Positions 11,584 through 24,639 of a DNA stretch of 64,000 bases are shown here, piece by piece. Source of the DNA: Pithys albifrons albifrons (taxonomy: Eukaryota; Chordata; Aves; Passeriformes; Thamnophilidae); NCBI RefSeq assembly GCF_047495875.1, contig NC_092463.1, positions 36,397,724 to 36,461,723 on the forward strand, read 5' to 3'. The notes below the pieces were generated by a model that had not been told where the DNA came from, did not search any database, and saw nothing but the letters and a program-made list of their open reading frames with translations. The translations under genes were made by a program, and so were the position numbers. Positions within the stretch are counted from its first letter, which is position 1. Every line of letters starts with the position of its first letter.

Positions 11584-11611
11584 GCTTTGAAGAAGGAAGT
11601 GTTGACAGAAG
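11584..11611 (+). other. Candidate 28-nt microexon
   Basis: A long pyrimidine tract (about 11540-11580) ends TTTTGCAG at 11583 and is followed by 28 bases ending AAG and then a GTCAGT donor at 11612. Two frames are open (ALKKEVLTE or FEEGSVDR), so the frame cannot be decided. The acceptor is among the best in the intron by eye. As a microexon it would shift the phase by one, unless it is untranslated. A chance pseudo-exon is equally possible. Confidence 0.22.
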
Positions 11612-11636
11612 GTCAGTTTTAGGTTTTTTTTAGTTT

Positions 11637-11656
11637 CCCCCCCCCCCCCCCCCCCC
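11637..11656 (+). repeat. Poly-C run of 20
   Basis: Twenty consecutive C residues follow a T-rich stretch. Such runs are replication-slippage hot spots and sequencing-error prone, so the true length is uncertain. On the other strand it is a G20 run that could form quadruplex structures. Confidence 0.95.
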
Positions 11657-12489
11657 AAATTTTGCATCATCTTGCAGGGTAGTCATCAATTCATACCTGA
11701 CATAACTCTGGAAATTCCCATAAGGTCCTGAATCTAGTACTGTTTATTGCACTGCCATACAGGGAGATAGTAGGAGAATCTTTGCTAGGATGCCTCTGTT
11801 AATATAAACAAAAGGAAAATGCTAATGTAGTCGTAAAGCATGCCATCTATTTGAAATTGAGAAGGTGTTTTGTTGTTTTTTTTTTTTAAATTAAGGTCTG
11901 TGAGTTTTTAGGTCGTGCCTGTGCAGTGACATAAATGGTTCTGGAAGTCTGGAGTATTACCTGCCACAGACACTTCCCCTCTGCTATTTGAACTGTGGGA
12001 TACATACCATGGAATAATTTGAGAGCCTTAAATTAATTCTTGTCGTATTATACAATTACTTCCCTATCTAGACAAAGCCAGAAGATCTGCAGAACATCGT
12101 GGGGTTTTTATCAAGTACTAAAATTGTCAGGACTTTTAAAATTTTAATTCTGTACTATTGTACTTATATTTTCAGCCAGAAAATTTTTAAAGTTAATTAA
12201 TATGCTAGATAACATTTGAGAACAGAAGATATTACTTGTCTCCAAACAACAGTATTGGAATTTGCTGTGAACATGCAACAATGTACTGTGTATTCCAGAT
12301 GTAATCACTTGTATATGTGGCGTTGATGCAGTAAAGACTTTCAAATTTGTTGGTAATTTAAAGCACATCTGTAAAACAAAGGTGCGATAACAAGCAGTGA
12401 TTAAATGTTGTAAAGGGATGCTCGTCATTGTTACTTTACCAGAAGTTAGTAATTATCTGCTGATTGCTGGCATCACTAAATCTGATTTT

Positions 12490-12659
12490 TGACGATCCAC
12501 AAACAAAAAGATACTTCAACAAGGAAAGAATGGAGAAACTCAATTCAGCTGCTCAGGGATGTAAGCACCAACTTACATACTAAAAAGTATGTAAAAAAGT
12601 ATGTAAAAAGTTTCTCCATTCTTTCCTTGTTGAAGTATCTTTTTGTTTGTGGATCGTCA
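12490..12659. repeat. Perfect inverted repeat, 51-bp arms, 68-bp loop
   Basis: The arms at 12490-12540 and 12609-12659 are exact reverse complements across 51 bases, starting TGACGATCCACAAAC on the left arm. The 68-base loop carries a nested hairpin (TTACATACT / AGTATGTAA) and an AAAAAGTATGTAA duplication. No target-site duplication or transposon terminus flanks the arms. Perfect identity over 51 bp in neutral-looking intronic DNA implies a recent origin or gene conversion between the arms. Transcription through it would give a long near-perfect hairpin RNA. It is most simply explained by a template-switch inverted duplication; a MITE-like element or an assembly foldback are alternatives. Confidence 0.95.
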
Positions 12660-15600
12660 GTGTAATGACCTACCTCAAACTGCCAACAACTTTATGCCTG
12701 CCTAGGCAAGAGGGCACACGTTGTGAATGTGCAACTGATTCCATCTAAGAGATGTCATGCACCCATTCTGAAAATAGGGGCAGGGGGAACAATCGGTTTA
12801 ACTCAGGACAACCCTGCAGTCGTGTAGGGCTGGCCACATGAAAAGCAGTCATGTGCAAGGTAAGCATTGCCTCCTGTAGAATTAGAGTGCTCAGAGATAC
12901 AAAATGTCTGACGTGCTGGGTGAGGAAGAGATCTTTATTGATTGCTGTTCCTTATTTTTTTGTAAACCTGCACTTTGCTTAAAAACAAAAACACCAAAGC
13001 ATTTTATAGTACTTGCCAACTATTCCTAAGTATGATGCAGTCCAGCTTTAGATGGCAGGTGGCTTCAAGTTCTTGAAGCAGGGCATTAGGTGAGTTGGGG
13101 CTAAGTAGAGAGACCTCACAATCTGATATAAGTACAAAAATTATGGAACAGTTGAAAAAATTCGTAGATAAAATCCTCATTTAATCTTTCAGTTACGAGT
13201 AATAGGAAGAAGTAATGAGAATTATCAAGGGTCAAACTTGAAAAAGTAATGGGTAAAATGGAGAGCTAGTGAACAGATTTAAAATAAAGTAGTGCTTTGA
13301 TCACTTGTTTGTTTGGAACATATTCGAACGTAGTGTTGTAAACATTAGGGAAGCTGGAGAGGATAATAATAACAAAAATTGTTTGGTCATTGGCTATTTA
13401 GATAGAAAAGTTGCGTTCGTATGAGGAGGAATTGTAAGTGATTGTAGTCTTGTTTGCCTTAGAGTTGCTGGTGTTTCTTATGAGGAAGACTAAAAGATTT
13501 TTGACTGAGTGAGCTTCCATTTGATATGGCATTACAGCATCCAGAGTGAGCATGGCTAATACTTTCCGGTAGAGAATAGTACTGAAAAAGCAATTTGTTG
13601 AATTGTGTTTAAATATTGTAGCTGAAACTGTATGAACAAGTGAATGATATTGTGTTTCTGCCTCTCCCTTCCTCTTTATCTCTTTTTCCTTAGTGTTATA
13701 ATTTAGAAAAGAGATGTCTGATTTTCCTGGCTTTGAAAGTGAGAGAAGAATTGAAGATCCATTTAAAGGGAGGTGGGAGAAAAATCTGCACGACTTGATA
13801 AAAATGATGCTAAATACTTAGAATTCTGATTAGTTGCTTAAGTTTAAATCCTGCTTTCCTCCAAACTGCTTGGCTTTTTCCCAGTTATTGTCAGAAAGCC
13901 CAACGAAATTCTTGCTTGAAACTTACCTACAAATTAGAAATTTATTTCTTGTTATAGAGAAGTTACATGAGGGCAGTGTAGACATCATACCTGATTGTGT
14001 GGTTTTCCACATTGACTTTTTTACATGGGGAAAGAAAAGGGCTTTGGGAACAGTGTTTTCTATTTCAGTAGCATTTTACAAGTTTCAGTAAAAGCTTGGC
14101 TCTGCAACAGTATGTGGGTGTTGTGCTTGCAGGTAAAATAGTGTAATGTTAGTGTTTAATAGTACTTTTGAAAATGAAGTAATGGTGTGCATAGTATAAT
14201 GCAAAATACTTCTAAATAGTGGTTGGTTTCTGCATTACAGTATTTTCTCGTTGCTTATAAAGGAGGTGCAAAAACCTTTTTGTGCCAGAGGTTCAAAGCC
14301 GTTTTGTCAGATAAAAAAAATTGTCTTTCTAAAGATGGTGGGTTTTCTGGTTTTGGAACTTGTGTTAGTGCTGAGTGACTGTTCTGTTAGCTTAAAAACA
14401 TTAATAGTAGCAGCAATCTTGTTTGCTGTAACCCTTCTTTGTTAGCACCCTAGTACTTAGCTGAGATGCCAAAAGCTCTCGAAAGACATGGCAACTTCAA
14501 GCAGGTTAGATGCTTGAACACTGGCATCCTGGGCTGCAAGTCAGTGTGTTTTATTATCCCTGTACTCAAAATTTTGAACCAAAGACGTAGGAAACTATTG
14601 AAGTACTGCTGCTGTTCACTTTATAATGATGTTAATTAGTGCTGAATGTCATTAAGATGAACATATGCAGTGTTAATAAAACTACTTGTGAAATTGAGCT
14701 ATTGCCATTATCTCACTGAGTGGCTGCACTAAAAAGTTGCTTGACTTTTCCTCAGAAGAAAAATAATTGAGAAGGGCTTAAAGCATGCCCCTGGAGCTGT
14801 GTAGCTGTCCCTTGCAAAGGATCATCTCGTCTTAGTCACCTCTCCTGAGACGCTAGGTGGTCAGAGACTTGGCTTCAGGGGGAGGGACTGTTTCAATAGC
14901 AATATACAACTCTTGAGTGTCCTCTCTTTTGTCTTGTGAATGCAAAGGGTTTGTCCAGTCTCATGATCACATGTGAGGAGCAGGCTGTTGCTTCTCCTAA
15001 GATTACTATCGTCTGATGTGCGCCTGCATCTGAAAGGCTGCTGGGACAGAGCGAGTTTGTGTAGGGAAGGTTCTGTAAATGGTTTCTACCGGTGGCAGAA
15101 ACACTTTTGGGATGAAGTTTGATTTCCTTACACCCTCACACTTCCTCCACGCTTAGTTTTAGACTATTCTGCCTGACTTGATTAAAAAAATTAAAAATAT
15201 GGGAAATGAATCAAGCAGGATAATTACATTGACAACAGATAAGTATTTTGTTCTTGTGTCTATACCTTCGTGGACTGGAAAGGGCCAGAGCCCTAATTGG
15301 ACATCTTAGGCAAAATACAGTCATCTCCGTAGCTAATGTGACGCAGTGTAGTTGCATGATAATTGTGCTGCTTTGCAATGCATGCACTCTACTTCATTTA
15401 TTTATTTATAGGACTAATGAGATTGTATTTTCATGTGACATTACTGTAATGTCAGTGCCTTGAATTCATTCATTAGTTTACCTCATTGACTATGTGAAGT
15501 AAGGAAATGCAGGTGCCCTTGAGCAAGTTTTAACGCACACATGAAAAATCTGTAAAGCGTTCAGAACATAGGCTGCCTTGGGCTTTAGATTTCATCCTAC

Positions 15601-18600
15601 TACAGGCAAATTTACTTAAAACTAGCTGTAAAGCTGTGCTGGAGACTCTTGAGCCAGCTCAGAGGAAGGTAATGCCTGTCTCTGCACTTGTCTGCAGCCT
15701 GCTTTCTGCTCTAGGGTGGCTCTGCTCCACTCAGACTCCTGCTGTATACTGAGAACAGGCCCCAGCCTCTTGGTGTCTCAGTATATCAGTGGCCCTTAGT
15801 GAACTTTAACACCACGACAGTTACAGATTAGTGCTCAAACCTGTGCTCTGGACCTTATTTTTTTATATAGCTTTAGCTCTCAGTGCCTATGTGGCAGAAT
15901 ATGACACTGCTGAGTTTGTAGTTGCAGCTGGATAACATTTAATCGCAGTAGCACAGCACTGTGTGTGAGCTAACCAGCCTTCCCCTTCAAGCTAAGGGAC
16001 AGTGTTCTGCTAATGTGGCTGTTGCATTTCTAGTTCTGGTGGTAATCCAGTGGTTTTAGCTCAAAGATTGGAAGATCAAATATACCAGCATAGTAGCTGG
16101 CATGCTACAGATTAAAGTAATACTGGAATAGAGTGCCTCTGATCTTAACTGACTGCTAAACTTCCCTGTTTTAGTGAGCTCTTGTGCATCTTGACCTGTA
16201 GCAATAGAGAATAACAAGAAGGTCTATAAACCCACAAAAATAATAAACAGACTGCCTCCAAAATGTGTAAAACAAACTATATAGAAGTTGTCAAATTTAA
16301 GGCCATTAAAATGTACTTTAAAGAATTCCTTTAAATCTGGATTAATATCTGGTGTAGGCTCTCCAGACATGTTCAGGAAGAATTATCTTCATGAGTTACA
16401 TGTGAAGTACTGCCTGGCTGTACTTCAGAGAATGTCCTTGCTGTCCCTGTGTCCTGTGAGATCAGCCAATGTGTCTCACATGGTCACTCTTGCAGTTTTT
16501 CCGTTTTAGTTTTTGTCTGGTTCTAGCAAGTGCATGGATAGTGTTCTTTAGCTCAGTGCTGGCTGGGGTATCTGTGCTGCATGGCACTCATTGCTGAGAT
16601 TGCAGTTACGCCTGCCCAGATTTCCGCTAACAGCTTTGAGGCAAGGTTGCCCTCTAAGTTTCTGGTTTACTGTGGAAAGCAGCTTGTGTGGTTATGTTCC
16701 ATGTGTGGCTGCCAGTTTGTCTTTCTTCTTAAAACTCCTTTCTTCTCCCCAACTTTCTAAATACTTTGAATTTCTTGGTTTTTGTTTTAGCCCCTTAAGG
16801 GCACACAGAAGTGTCCAACAGGCCTTGCAAAAGCAGACCAGTGAATGGATTAAATTGAGTTCAAGTGGTGGCAAGAGCTGCAGCACAGAGTGTTATTGGG
16901 TGCCAAAGGAGCTGTGTGATGGACATCATTGCATGGGAGGAACTTCTGCTGGAGTGTGTGTATTCCTAGATACCAAATCCAGTCAAATATGAGAGAAGGA
17001 TTTGAAGGTACCAAGGCTTTGTTATTTCATGTAACTGCTTATACTATACAGATTACTTCCAAGTCTTCCTTCCAGAAAAACACCGAAGACAAAATGTAAT
17101 GGAAGCCTGTAGTGATATCTGTATTTAGTTTTCATAATAGTTTCTGTCATTAAAGTGTCCTGTGACATTTCTCTTTTTCTTCCCCTCCCTGTTTCCAGGA
17201 TAGTTAATAGTACCATTGTGTGAGCAGCTTTTTTGAGTTTTTTGGTAGAAGAAATCACATTTTATTGGGCAAATACCTTCTTCCTCCCAGAGTATTTCAA
17301 TGTACCAACCCCCCAGTGTTACTGTTGAAAAATGGAATATTGCTTACCAGAAGCTTTCTCATACTGTCTGTTCTCAAGAAGAATCTTTTCATTTTGCTCC
17401 TGAGATGTATGAATATTTCGAGGCTCACCCGACAAACTTCGCAAACACCTGGGGTCCGGCAGAGGAGCACAAATGGGACCCTGCCCCTTTGCTGCCCTCC
17501 CAGTTCACTGTGTCCAGGCACTCTTGCCTTCCTTCGGACTGCCTGTGCTTTCTGGCAAGTGTGTTGTAAGACTTGGTTGAAAGAGATGTTGAGATGAGTG
17601 TGAAAGATGGTTTTGTTCTTGCTTTTGCTTTTCTGACCTGTTAAAACTTAAGCACTTTTTCCTTCAAATTGTTTTCTTTTCTGTTTGAGAAGCCAAGCAG
17701 TTTCATTTTGTACCTGGGTAAGGGATGCAGGTCTCAATGGGCAAGTGGTAGGAGACACCGTCCATAGAGAACATCCTGTCTTTGAGAAGAGTTTGAGTCT
17801 TCTGCACTTGATTGTTGGACAGTAAGGCTGCAGGTAGGGCAGAATTTGTAATTACACATTTTTAAAGTTGAGATTGGAACCTACAACATTGTAATCAGTG
17901 TGAGATCTTTCCCTTCCTAGAGAGGCAAAAATAAGTGTTTATATCCATCTGAAAAGGGAAGATCTTTGAATAAACTGGTATTGACTTGGGTTGTCTGTGA
18001 CAGTTGGCACCATGTGAAGCAGTAACTGGGCCAGGCTCCTTTTTCTTTCTCTTTTCCTCTCTCAGCAGCTGCCGTATGATGTGCAATATGGGCTCTGTGA
18101 GCTCTTGTCTTCCTTCCCATTGCTGCTGAGAGTGCAGATCTTTGATTACTCTTTCCTTAAGAGCTGAGAAGGATACTGGTTTCTTCACCTTGCACTGACT
18201 ATTTGCAAGGCCTAATACTAGAGGATAATGATTCATTAATCTTCTGGTATAAGAACTTTTTGTTTGGGCTGCCACAGCAGTTTGGCAGTGTAGATGACAA
18301 TAATCTCTCACCTTTTTCAGCCATTCAGCATCAGTCAACACTGGAGTGTTGGATTGTAGAGTTGCTGCAACACAATGCTTTTAACTTTCCTCTTGGTAAA
18401 ACGAGGAGAGAGCAATAGCACAGAAAGCCATGTAATCTGGTGTGAAGGGTATGTAAGAGTGTATATCTAAACTTACCTTAAGGTTACAAAGATACAGCAC
18501 TGGTTCAGTGGTGCTGCAAGCAGGGCTTTAGGACTCCCAGTACTGGGTCAAAAGTACAGTGATCATATGTAAATTACCAATATCATAAATTATTCTCTTA

Positions 18601-20010
18601 GCTTTAATTAAATCAAAATGAAAATACTTACCTGGTAGAAGTGGGACTTACTTGAATTAAGCATTGATTGTTTAGACCATTAGGATTTTATAGTGGATTA
18701 TGCACTTTGCTACCACTGATACCAATTTGATACCATATTCTACCACACTTGATAAAATTTGTACATGTGCCTGAGTGTCATTTGCATCAAATTTGTCATG
18801 GTGAGTGATGTGATAGTGCAGAGATTTGCTGTTAATGCTTGTGAAACCAGCATTCTGTCTCCTGTAACTTCCTAACAACTTTATAAAAGATTGAGAAAGT
18901 TTACTTTTCTACTGTATTTGTACCTAACAAATGACAAAATGGTTAAAGAAGGATCAAGCTTTGCATGCAGTGTAGAACCACAGTTGTCTCAAGTTATGAA
19001 GGCATGCTTTGAGGGTAGTGAACACCGATCTTCATTACAGTTATCTTTCTATTCACCATCCATTCTTAGTGTTATGCCAAACCCAAAGCCTATTTCTAAT
19101 TTTATAAAGGGAAAAAATAATTCAGTCTTCGTGAGGCAGATTCTTTCTTGAATTCTCTTTAATCTATTTGATAGATATGAAACCACAAATCTTTTTATCT
19201 GGAGAATATTTAAAAAAAGAAAAAAGAAAGGAGGCCGTTAGAGGAAAAGATTTTAATGGGATCATAAATGTTCTATTTGGTTCTGTCTTATTAGACATTG
19301 CTTGGAAATTGAATCTCCTTCTGAAGACATTTACATATTCCAAGTTCTCAGTATTTGATCTGATTCCATTATGAGCTATTTATGTTTCAAGATACAAATT
19401 TAGGCTCTTCTAAAGTCTTTTGAGCTTTCTTTGTAAAAGGGGAAAACATACTCTTCTGGGCTTATAACTAAGTGTATTTTTTTTAGATAAGGTTTGTAAT
19501 TAGTGTCATGGGTGCTACAGAATGTGTCTGAATCTGTCGTGTTGCAAAGCTCAGGGTGAAGAGATTCAACTGTGGTAATGCTGTGAAACTTTCTACAAAA
19601 TATTTGTCAAGGATATGGCTTCAGATGATTTATTATTTTGAACTATGGCAGGTTTAAAAATGTCTAATTATTTTAGTAGAAATTCCTTTTAAATGTTTTA
19701 TTTTTTCCCCTCAATAGTGGCATTTATCAACAATGTTTAGAAAGAGAAAGGTATTTCTCTTTCTTTTAGTGTTTCATGGCACATGAAACAGATGTGTCTT
19801 CTGTTTACATCTTCTACAACTAAAGAGTCTTTCCTTGACCAGATTATTGGATTTCTGTAGTGTATGTTCATGGTATGATCATGTCTAGAGGCATCAAAGT
19901 AGATTGAATACTATGCAAGTATAGCTCAGGTTCTGGAGGTAATTGTGTGTGTAGAGACCCTCCACTTTTTATGGAGGCTCTTTTGCTGACTGCAGGTGCT
20001 CTGTATTAGT
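12660..20010 (+). other. Intronic DNA with one candidate exon
   Basis: This is AT-rich sequence with no recognisable mobile element and no conserved reading frame apart from the ATG-containing candidate exon at 13694. A good acceptor at about 17201 (cytosine- and T-rich tract ending TTTCCAG) is followed only 19 bases later by GTGAGC and is probably chance. A 148-codon open frame on the - strand (17895-18341) opens with a non-ATG codon and matches nothing I recognise. Confidence 0.45.
13694..13772 (+). other. Candidate first coding exon with ATG at 13714
   Basis: A strong pyrimidine tract (about 13660-13690, CTCTTTTTCCTTAG-like) ends at 13693. The exon has 20 untranslated bases, then an ATG at 13714 in an acceptable context (G at -3), followed by 19 codons (MSDFPGFESERRIEDPFKG). 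It ends at AG before GTGGGA at 13773, leaving phase 2. An internal donor GTGAGA at 13739 would end it after 8 codons in phase 1, which would join in frame to the candidate exons at 35311 and 63178. The upstream CpG-island exons lack an ATG, so a start codon in a later exon is expected. I do not recognise the protein; a pseudo-exon remains quite possible. Confidence 0.33.
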
Positions 20011-20176
20011 TGGCAGGGATCTCTGAAGCTCCTCTAGTCCCTGCAGCTCAAAGCAGGGTCAGCTGGAGCTGTTGCTGGGGTCAATGTCCAATTAAATTTT
20101 GAATGTCTCTGAGGATGGGAACTCTGAAGTCTCTCTGTGTGACCCATTTTAGTGTACAGTTGTCCTTAAAGTAAAT
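20011..20176 (-). mobile_element. CR1 LINE fragment
   Basis: Read on the - strand, this matches the CR1 3' region: segments corresponding to GCTCAAAGCAGGGTCAGC, a GTCCAATTAAATTTTGAATG-like stretch, CTGAGGATGGGAACTCTGAA and CAGTTGTCCTTAAAGTAAA follow the usual order of the family. It is a worn, 5'-truncated remnant without coding capacity. It shows that this locus is avian or otherwise sauropsid. Confidence 0.75.
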
Positions 20177-21055
20177 TTTTTTGATGTTAACAGAGTATTT
20201 TGGATTAACATGTTGCAGTGCCTGTCAGGAGTCAAAGGAAAAGATTCTCCTGGATACTATTCAGAAATTGTTTATTTAATTTCTGAGCTCTTTCTTTTTG
20301 TGAGCTAAATAGAAACTGCAAGCTAGAGGTACTCATTGAGTCTCTCTGTTAGATGAGGAACAGCATGACAAATTCAGTTTTTGATCCATTTAGTCAGATA
20401 CAACCCTTACCTCATGTGTCAGGCTTTCTGAAAACCTTCTGAAGAATGTTATCCATACAGTTCATGTTTTACTGGCCTGTAGGAGCAGGTGACATGATCC
20501 TTCTGCAGCTATGCACAGAAATGTCCAGTCTTTCTGTAGAAGGTTGACACATGCTTTAGATTTGAAACTTGCATTTAAAGAGTTAGTTTTGATGTATACC
20601 TGTGAGTAAGAGTATGCTGAGTGTCTTGTTTTTCTATTATCTGAAAACGCAGTATCTTTTCTATATGGAAATGAGGGGAAATGCATAGAAAACAGTTTAC
20701 TGCTTCATTTTTGTATCTGCGGAAAAGCTTGGTACCATAACCTGGGCCATACTTCAAAGAAACTCCTATTTTGTGTGGCTTGCTGTTAATTCATTTATTT
20801 GCTGCTGTTGTAACCATTACTAAAAGCACAGCTTGGAATTACAGCAAAATTTACTGCTTATTTTTTAGTGATGGTTGTTTTGTATGAAATATGATGCTGC
20901 GCAGGTGGTTTTGGAAACCTCACTCATTCCACATGAAGCTGTTTTTTGTACATGTCTCTCCCCGTTCTGCTGTGATAAATCAATAATGAGTAGTCAGAGA
21001 ACAGCATCAAAAGTTGAGATGAAAACTTCCATGAGTAGTCCGAGTTGTAGACCTG

Positions 21056-21400
21056 TTTAGGCTGAAAGGGGCCTCTGGAGGTCATCTGCTGCAGCCTGTC
21101 CCCCTGGAAGCTTGAACAGTGTCAGTTTGGGTGTACAGTGATAGTTCAGTTTAGTCTTTACTATTATCTCCCTTTTGATGTAGAAAGCAGGATGATCCTC
21201 TGAGTCTCCTCCAGGGTAACAAACCCTCAGGTGTCTCAACCTGTCCTTGTTTCTCATGGACTTCAGCCCCTGAACTGCTTGGTGGTCTCTCTGATGAACT
21301 TTTTTTGTTCATCTTTCTCATACTGAGCAGTCTAAAGCAGGGCAGGGTCATTTGGCTGAGATGTCACTAGTGCTGAGTAAAAGTCAATGTCACTTACTGG
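21056..21400 (-). mobile_element. Old CR1 LINE fragment
   Basis: The segment begins with the reverse complement of a CR1 3' end (GGCTGAAAGGGGCCTCTGGA, then GGTCATCTGCTGCAGCC), continues through the CTCCTCCAGGGTAACAAACC and CTCAACCTGTCCTTGTTTCT blocks and reaches the AGTGCTGAGTAAA block near 21370-21382. It is more diverged than the CR1 copy at 60 kb. Three short open frames inside it are shadows of the dead element. Confidence 0.7.
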
Positions 21401-23952
21401 GTTTAGGCAGAGCATCAACCTGCACTGCAAGGCAGGTATTTTTAACTTAATCTTACCTACAGCTTGAGATTTTGCATTTTCAGAAATGTCCATTTTTGTT
21501 CCTAGATGCATGAGGAATCTTTGATTGAATGATGTTTTACTATGTCACTGTTTCCAGAAAGGGTTGTTGACATCGTTCAGCTTGAAATAGACTTTCTAAT
21601 TTATAGTCAAACTTCCTTCACACAGCTGCAGATTTAATCAATATATTTCTCTGCTCTTTGAAGTTTTTTTTCTGTTTATATTGAACTGGCACTAGTCACA
21701 TATCATTTTATTGTCCTACTGATGCATTTTGCTTTGTGTGCCATGTTATATTTGTTTATGTTGCATTTCTTCAAGCCAGCCATCAAGTAAACTGTTGTGG
21801 TTGTCTGACTTTGAGTGGAAAAGTAGTTTTCTGCCTGCTTTACTCTTGGTGTTAGCTTTCAATTTATAAATTACTGTTTGTTTGATCTGCATGCAGGGAT
21901 ACACTTAGCACTGTATTCCAGTGTGTCAAAGTCAGTAAAAGTCATGCCAGAATAAATGCTTATGGGTGAAATACGAGAGTGGGCATTCTCAGAAACAGTG
22001 AGTAGGGAAATGAGGCAGTGACAGGGAACAGAGAAGAGACAGTAAAGATCTTTTTGTCTTATGTGACTCAGTCTTTCAGATGAACCAGTGAAAACAGACA
22101 CTTTGCCCTTGCTACTCCTATGTTTTCCCATATTGCTGTGAGGTCTGACAGGCTGCACGGTGCTGCCAGGGCAGAACTGAGCTGCACTAGAGCTGTCTGG
22201 GTGAGGAGTCCAGGTCATCCAGAAATTGGACCCTTGGCTTAGGTTCAGACCTCTCCTATGGTAACATTTTCAGTCATATGACTTTGACCTTTGCCAAAGA
22301 ATAACTTCAGCTAAAACTTGCTGGCACTTGCACAACCTTATTTTTTGGCAGCTGCCGCTCTTGCGCCATGGGCTGTTGGCAGGTTGCATCACTTCATTTA
22401 TAAGAAACTATGTAGTGTTTCAGGATGTAAGGACGAATCAGCTTCAGTTTATGCTTGTCACAGCTGTCTTGCCTTACACCTCATGGGAAAAGATTTATCA
22501 GGCATAATTATGTCTAATGGAGCCACTCTTGCTATCTTGGCAAGATACTTTTTTCAGTTAATTTGATCAGTGGACACAGATGAGATAAAAATGTAAACAG
22601 TGCCTATTTGAATGGCTTCCTGCATCTTGGATTATTTAAATGATTAATTTAATCTGCCATGGAGTTACGTGAGTTGTCACATGGAGGGAGATTCAGCTGA
22701 CTTGAGTTTTCCATCTCTTCGAATTTTATTTCCATGAGGAAGATTCAATTTTTGTTTTTATCACTTGTACTGGATGAATTTACTTTGTGATGCACCTGCA
22801 ACTTGCTTTCTGTAGTCACAGGTGTGGGCTTTCTAAACTACAATTTGTTCTTTGTAAAACAACTTTTGAAACATCCATAGCGTTCATAGTTATGAACTTT
22901 TTCAGCCTTATTGTTGAAATAAAATTTGTAGTAGGTGTAGGTCAACTAAACCTCACTAAACTTGTAGCTACTTAACATTTTCGTTTATACATGTAATTCC
23001 TGAACATTTCAGGAGAAAGCAAAGCTATATGTAACTCAGGTAAAATAGGGGTAGCTTATATATGGGATATTGTTTATGGCTGAACGCCTGTTGGGTGTCC
23101 TGGAAATGCAGATCTTGAAATACAAATGCTGAGGAATTAGGAATGAGAATAAGAGGAAGGGAGATACAACTGTTGTTGCTTCAGACTTGAGTTTCCTTTG
23201 TGAGAACTGTTCTATGTGTGTGGAATTGCTTGTAGGATGGATAAGCTGAGGAAAATTGCAGTGTAACAAATATAAGTTATTTTTTCTTTCTTTGGCATTG
23301 AGTACATTATTAAGCATCTATTCTATTAAAAACTTGTATTTTAAGTAGTAAAATATTAAAACAGCTGGAAATATTTATGACTTGTAGCCTAAGCCAATCT
23401 TTAGTTGGAGAGGGAGGTTTGCCTATATGTGACAATTATTCTGAAACCTCTTTCTGTAATCGTTTTCTTCTAGGACAGTTGTCTACACCAGATAAACATT
23501 TAGGATATGTCTTGATTGGAATATATAAGTTGAGTTGGCTCATTTTTGCTTTTAGTAAGAAGGCTGAATATGAAGACCTTGCTATCTGTACTCGGCTTGC
23601 AGTATATGCCAAATGCAGGTTTAATTGTGGAAACTAGACCTGCTTTAAAGCAGTTGCAGCCAAGGTGAATGCAGTTCTCTCTTTAGTCCTTGTCTTCCCA
23701 ACTGGTGAATTCCAAGAAATAATTTTGCACGTGTAAATGTGTTTTAGTTTTTGATTTCCATGTCTTTAAAAAAAGCCTCACAAAACACTGCCCTCTGCCA
23801 AAAAGCTGGCAGGAAAAACCAGAAATGCCTAAGGAAAAGCCTTTTACAACAAGAGAGTGCTGCTCTTCCCAAGCCCGTGTGCTTGGAGAAGGGTCAGTGT
23901 TTCTTGCTGTGACAGTGCATGCAGTGCTCTGTCAGGGAGTGCCCAGGCAGTG
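21401..23952 (+). other. Intronic DNA, nothing recognised
   Basis: This is AT-rich sequence with no element I can name. A 115-codon - strand frame at 21871-22218 lies in a patch of average GC content (22130-22220) and has no recognisable motif. An acceptor-like tract at about 23484 (TTTTCTTCTAG) has no suitable donor after it. Confidence 0.45.
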
Positions 23953-24639
23953 TGTCCTAGTTCAGCGCGTGGGACCAGTTTATCACTGTGTGGGGGTGAT
24001 CAAAGCTTTGTGTTCTACTCCTTCTATTCATTTCCCAAGAACTGTTAACAATGTACTGTTTGCAGCAGCTGCCCAGGGCACACCTGACTCCTCAGGCTGT
24101 GAAAGACACCTGTGAGATAAGAGCTGTGATAACTCCCCGTCCAGCAAGTCATTAGCACCTCCACACCCAGCCTGAGGGGCCCTGTGTGCTAAGGGGCCAT
24201 CAACAATTCCAAAATACCCCCTGACTCACAGAGTCGGATTACCCATTGTGGAACTCTCCGCCCTGGGGGAGGGACTGGCTGCTCCAACCTGGACCTGAGG
24301 GTACATAATCTTGGGTTTTGGAGATCCCAGGGGACCACTCATCGGACCAGGGGAGGACCAGAACCTTGACAGGAGGAGACCACCACTCTTCACCAGACTG
24401 CAACCATCAGCTGCACCAGCAGGTTTTTTACCTCCTTTTGCTTTGCACTCATTGGAACCACGTGGGGCTCAGCACAAGCTAATAAACCCCTTTGTGTTTG
24501 TGCCCCAGGGTACTGGGTTATACTACTGGGTTTTGTGTCATTGTATTTATTGTAATTTTTAAAATTAAATTGTAACTGATTTATAATCTCTCCTGAGCTG
24601 GGTTCATTTCTCCTGACGGTTTACCTTCAAACCAGCACA
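23953..24639 (+). mobile_element. Solo LTR of an avian endogenous retrovirus, + orientation
   Basis: The 687-bp element runs from TGTCCTAGTTCAGC to ACCAGCACA, with the standard TG...CA ends. It has a U3-like GC-richer part, a possible TATA-like ACATAATC near 24303-24310 and a polyadenylation signal AATAAA at 24481-24486. The reverse complements of the LTRs at 39538-40165 and 43222-43874 align with it over their whole length, so three copies define one family. The flanking 5-mers (CAGTG and TATTG) agree at only three of five positions, so its target-site duplication has decayed or was never kept. There are no gag, pol or env remnants. It could act as an alternative promoter or polyadenylation site in the intron. 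Confidence 0.85.

Noticed and set aside
17895..18341. 148-codon - strand ORF
   Set aside because: It starts at a non-ATG codon, an upstream stop lies close by and no known domain or splice signal is present.
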